From positions 26,257,039-26,321,038 of the forward strand of contig CM055097.1 of the NCBI GenBank assembly GCA_029204225.1: a DNA stretch of 64,000 nt, given 5' to 3'. Below, piece by piece: positions 62,553 to 64,000 of this stretch (the first letter of the stretch is position 1; every line of letters begins with the position of its first letter). The translations under genes and the position numbers were made by a program. This DNA comes from Diphasiastrum complanatum (taxonomy: Eukaryota; Streptophyta; Lycopodiopsida; Lycopodiales; Lycopodiaceae). A model generated the notes under the pieces. It did no database searches and had not been told where the DNA came from. It saw nothing but the letters and a program-made list of their open reading frames with translations.

Positions 62553-63778
62553 TGTAGCATAGGGGTCCATCGCTGGGAGCGACAACCTCGCCTTCACCTA
62601 CAAGAAGAGAGAGGGAGAGGAGAGAGATGAAGATAGAGAAACCAAGAGAGTTTTATTAGAATGAGAATGGAAGATGATACAATACAAAGGAAATGGCTTC
62701 CTCTTATAGATTTTAGAGGTGAGCCTCCTTCACTCTCATTGGCCACTTCATTGGGACAAGGATTCTAATCCAAGCCTTTAAAATAAACACAAGTTAAATA
62801 TATTGGTACTAAGAAAGCACAAGGGCACTCACATGATTCATGTGAGTTTTAAGTTGGACCCTTTTAGCTTTTTTATTTGCAACTTGACTTAGGGCCTCTA
62901 ATGTCATTTTAGAGTTTTAAGCTCCTGGTCTCTTATTCCTAGGAATTACAACTTGCTACTTGTGCTGGGTTGGGCTTACACGCGCAGGATGCCAGTGCCC
63001 TCACACTTATTATCCTACTTATAATGTACTGTGGTGGTGCCCACTAGGTAAGGCTTGGCCAACAGTATTTTAAGTGGTGGGACCCACTTGTTTATTACTG
63101 TGCAGGAAATACCCACAACAGAGACAACTATGCTTTCTTTGAGATTAGACATTCTGAATTGAGTGAGTGTCAATTGAGAAAGAAAACTACTAGAAAGCAT
63201 TCGTAGTGCAATACACATAAGTAAAATAGAGAATCTGAATTAAGCAATTGTGAATACAATGATCAGATCACAATCCTGTGTCCAAGAATGGTTCATAGTA
63301 ATGGTGCACTATGTGCAGTGATCTTACTTAGCTAGTTACAAATTAAATAACTATCTCTATTCCTTGAATGGCTTTCACTCTCTTTAAGATCTCTGATCTT
63401 ATGGAATCAGATAATTAAGACACAATGGAGTTAACGTAGGAACTCTGATTCACTCTTCTCCACTTGCACGTGTTCATCACATATTGTCTCATCATAATTT
63501 ATGTGAGTTACCATTATGTATATATACATGAGTTCGTAGGTGATCGAAGAGGATGTAGTCGAAGATCTCGAACTCGAAGAGTTTGTCATTGATTCCGCTT
63601 GTGTTTCAGTTGATTATTGCACAGACATTCAACTTCAGAGAGTAAGACTGCAAAATTGTCGTAGAGAGTGTGTGTGTATATTTACATAGTGTACTAGTGC
63701 TCAAGATGAACTCAAATGATTCGTGTTCTGATGACTCAAATTTTGGTGAGTTGGAGTGATGCTTAATTTCAACACCTT
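62553..63778 (-). mobile_element. Probable 5' LTR region of the minus-strand Gypsy element
   Basis: The LTR 3' end (minus strand ...ATGCTACA) is at 62553. The outer boundary is not resolved. No gene is seen; GA-rich motifs occur at 62608-62650. Confidence 0.35.
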
Positions 63779-63925
63779 TAGAGTTGATCTAACTTATAGT
63801 AGGGTGAGTTTCCCCGTGGCTCCATGTCCTCACATGTGTGGGGCCCACTTGTGTACACAATTTACACTATTCTACATGGTTTTTGATCAAGCTAGATTTG
63901 CCAATTTTTGGCAATTTCTCACACG
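63779..63925 (+). repeat. Dispersed repeat, copy 2
   Basis: Second copy of the repeat at 20607-20752, sharing GTTTTTGATCAAGCTAGATT and then TGCCAATTTTTGGCAAT. Copies are about 43 kb apart in the same orientation. Confidence 0.8.
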
Positions 63926-64000
63926 GATCATAGAATTCATTATGAATCCTACGATAGACTGATAAGGATATCTGCACATTCCTTGCTGATCTGCTTGAGT

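Overview
This is a stretch of a large, repeat-rich nuclear genome of a land plant. It contains three multi-exon plant genes with short introns, set in a mass of decayed transposons: Copia, Gypsy, LINE, hAT, Helitron and an unusual DNA transposon. There are many AT, CT and GA microsatellites and no sign of prokaryotic or organelle gene layout. The character of the BAHD protein and the transposon mix suggest a fern, lycophyte or gymnosperm rather than a flowering plant. That is an impression from memory, not a measurement.

Host genes: (1) a BAHD acyltransferase on + at 18401-20019, two exons, 492 aa, with HxxxDG and DFGWG; (2) a UDP-glucose 4-epimerase on - at 43811-46365, nine exons with matching splice phases, 359 aa, with the Rossmann glycine motif and YxxxK; (3) a PAR1-family secreted cysteine-rich protein on - at 56742-57560, three exons, 151 aa. 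All three are open through every splice junction I could reconstruct. They do not form a pathway or a cluster.

Layout. 1-1099: two head-to-tail Helitron ends. 1181-3279: small repeats and an AT-rich island. 3280-10960: a decayed Gypsy-like element (primer-binding site, long leader, gag with four CCHC knuckles, coiled-coil tract). 7537-14741: a long inverted repeat enclosing a broken copy of a DNA transposon with a Ulp1/C48-type peptidase domain. 14742-17330: retroelement remnants. 17331-20019: BAHD gene. 21436-25060: a second, better preserved copy of the Ulp1-bearing transposon on the minus strand. 25625-27650: CG-containing minisatellites and tandem hairpin units. 27652-30831: a Helitron with both termini recognisable, carrying minisatellites and the 5' end of a Copia element. 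32850-38960: a LINE apparently interrupted by a Copia element (which itself holds a MITE) and by a 628-bp hAT-like MITE. 39480-42633: Gypsy protease, hAT transposase and LINE 3'-end fragments. 43811-46365: UGE. 47993-52770: two Copia remnants. 54017-54680: a tandem duplication. 56583-57560: (CT)n and PAR1. 59940-62060: a higher-order tandem array in the leader of a minus-strand Gypsy element.

The items most worth following are the DNA transposon that appears to combine an RNase H-like transposase region with a Ulp1-like peptidase, the MITE group with diverging CGCG-centred palindromes, the tandem Helitrons, and the higher-order array. I saw no tRNA, rRNA or CRISPR.
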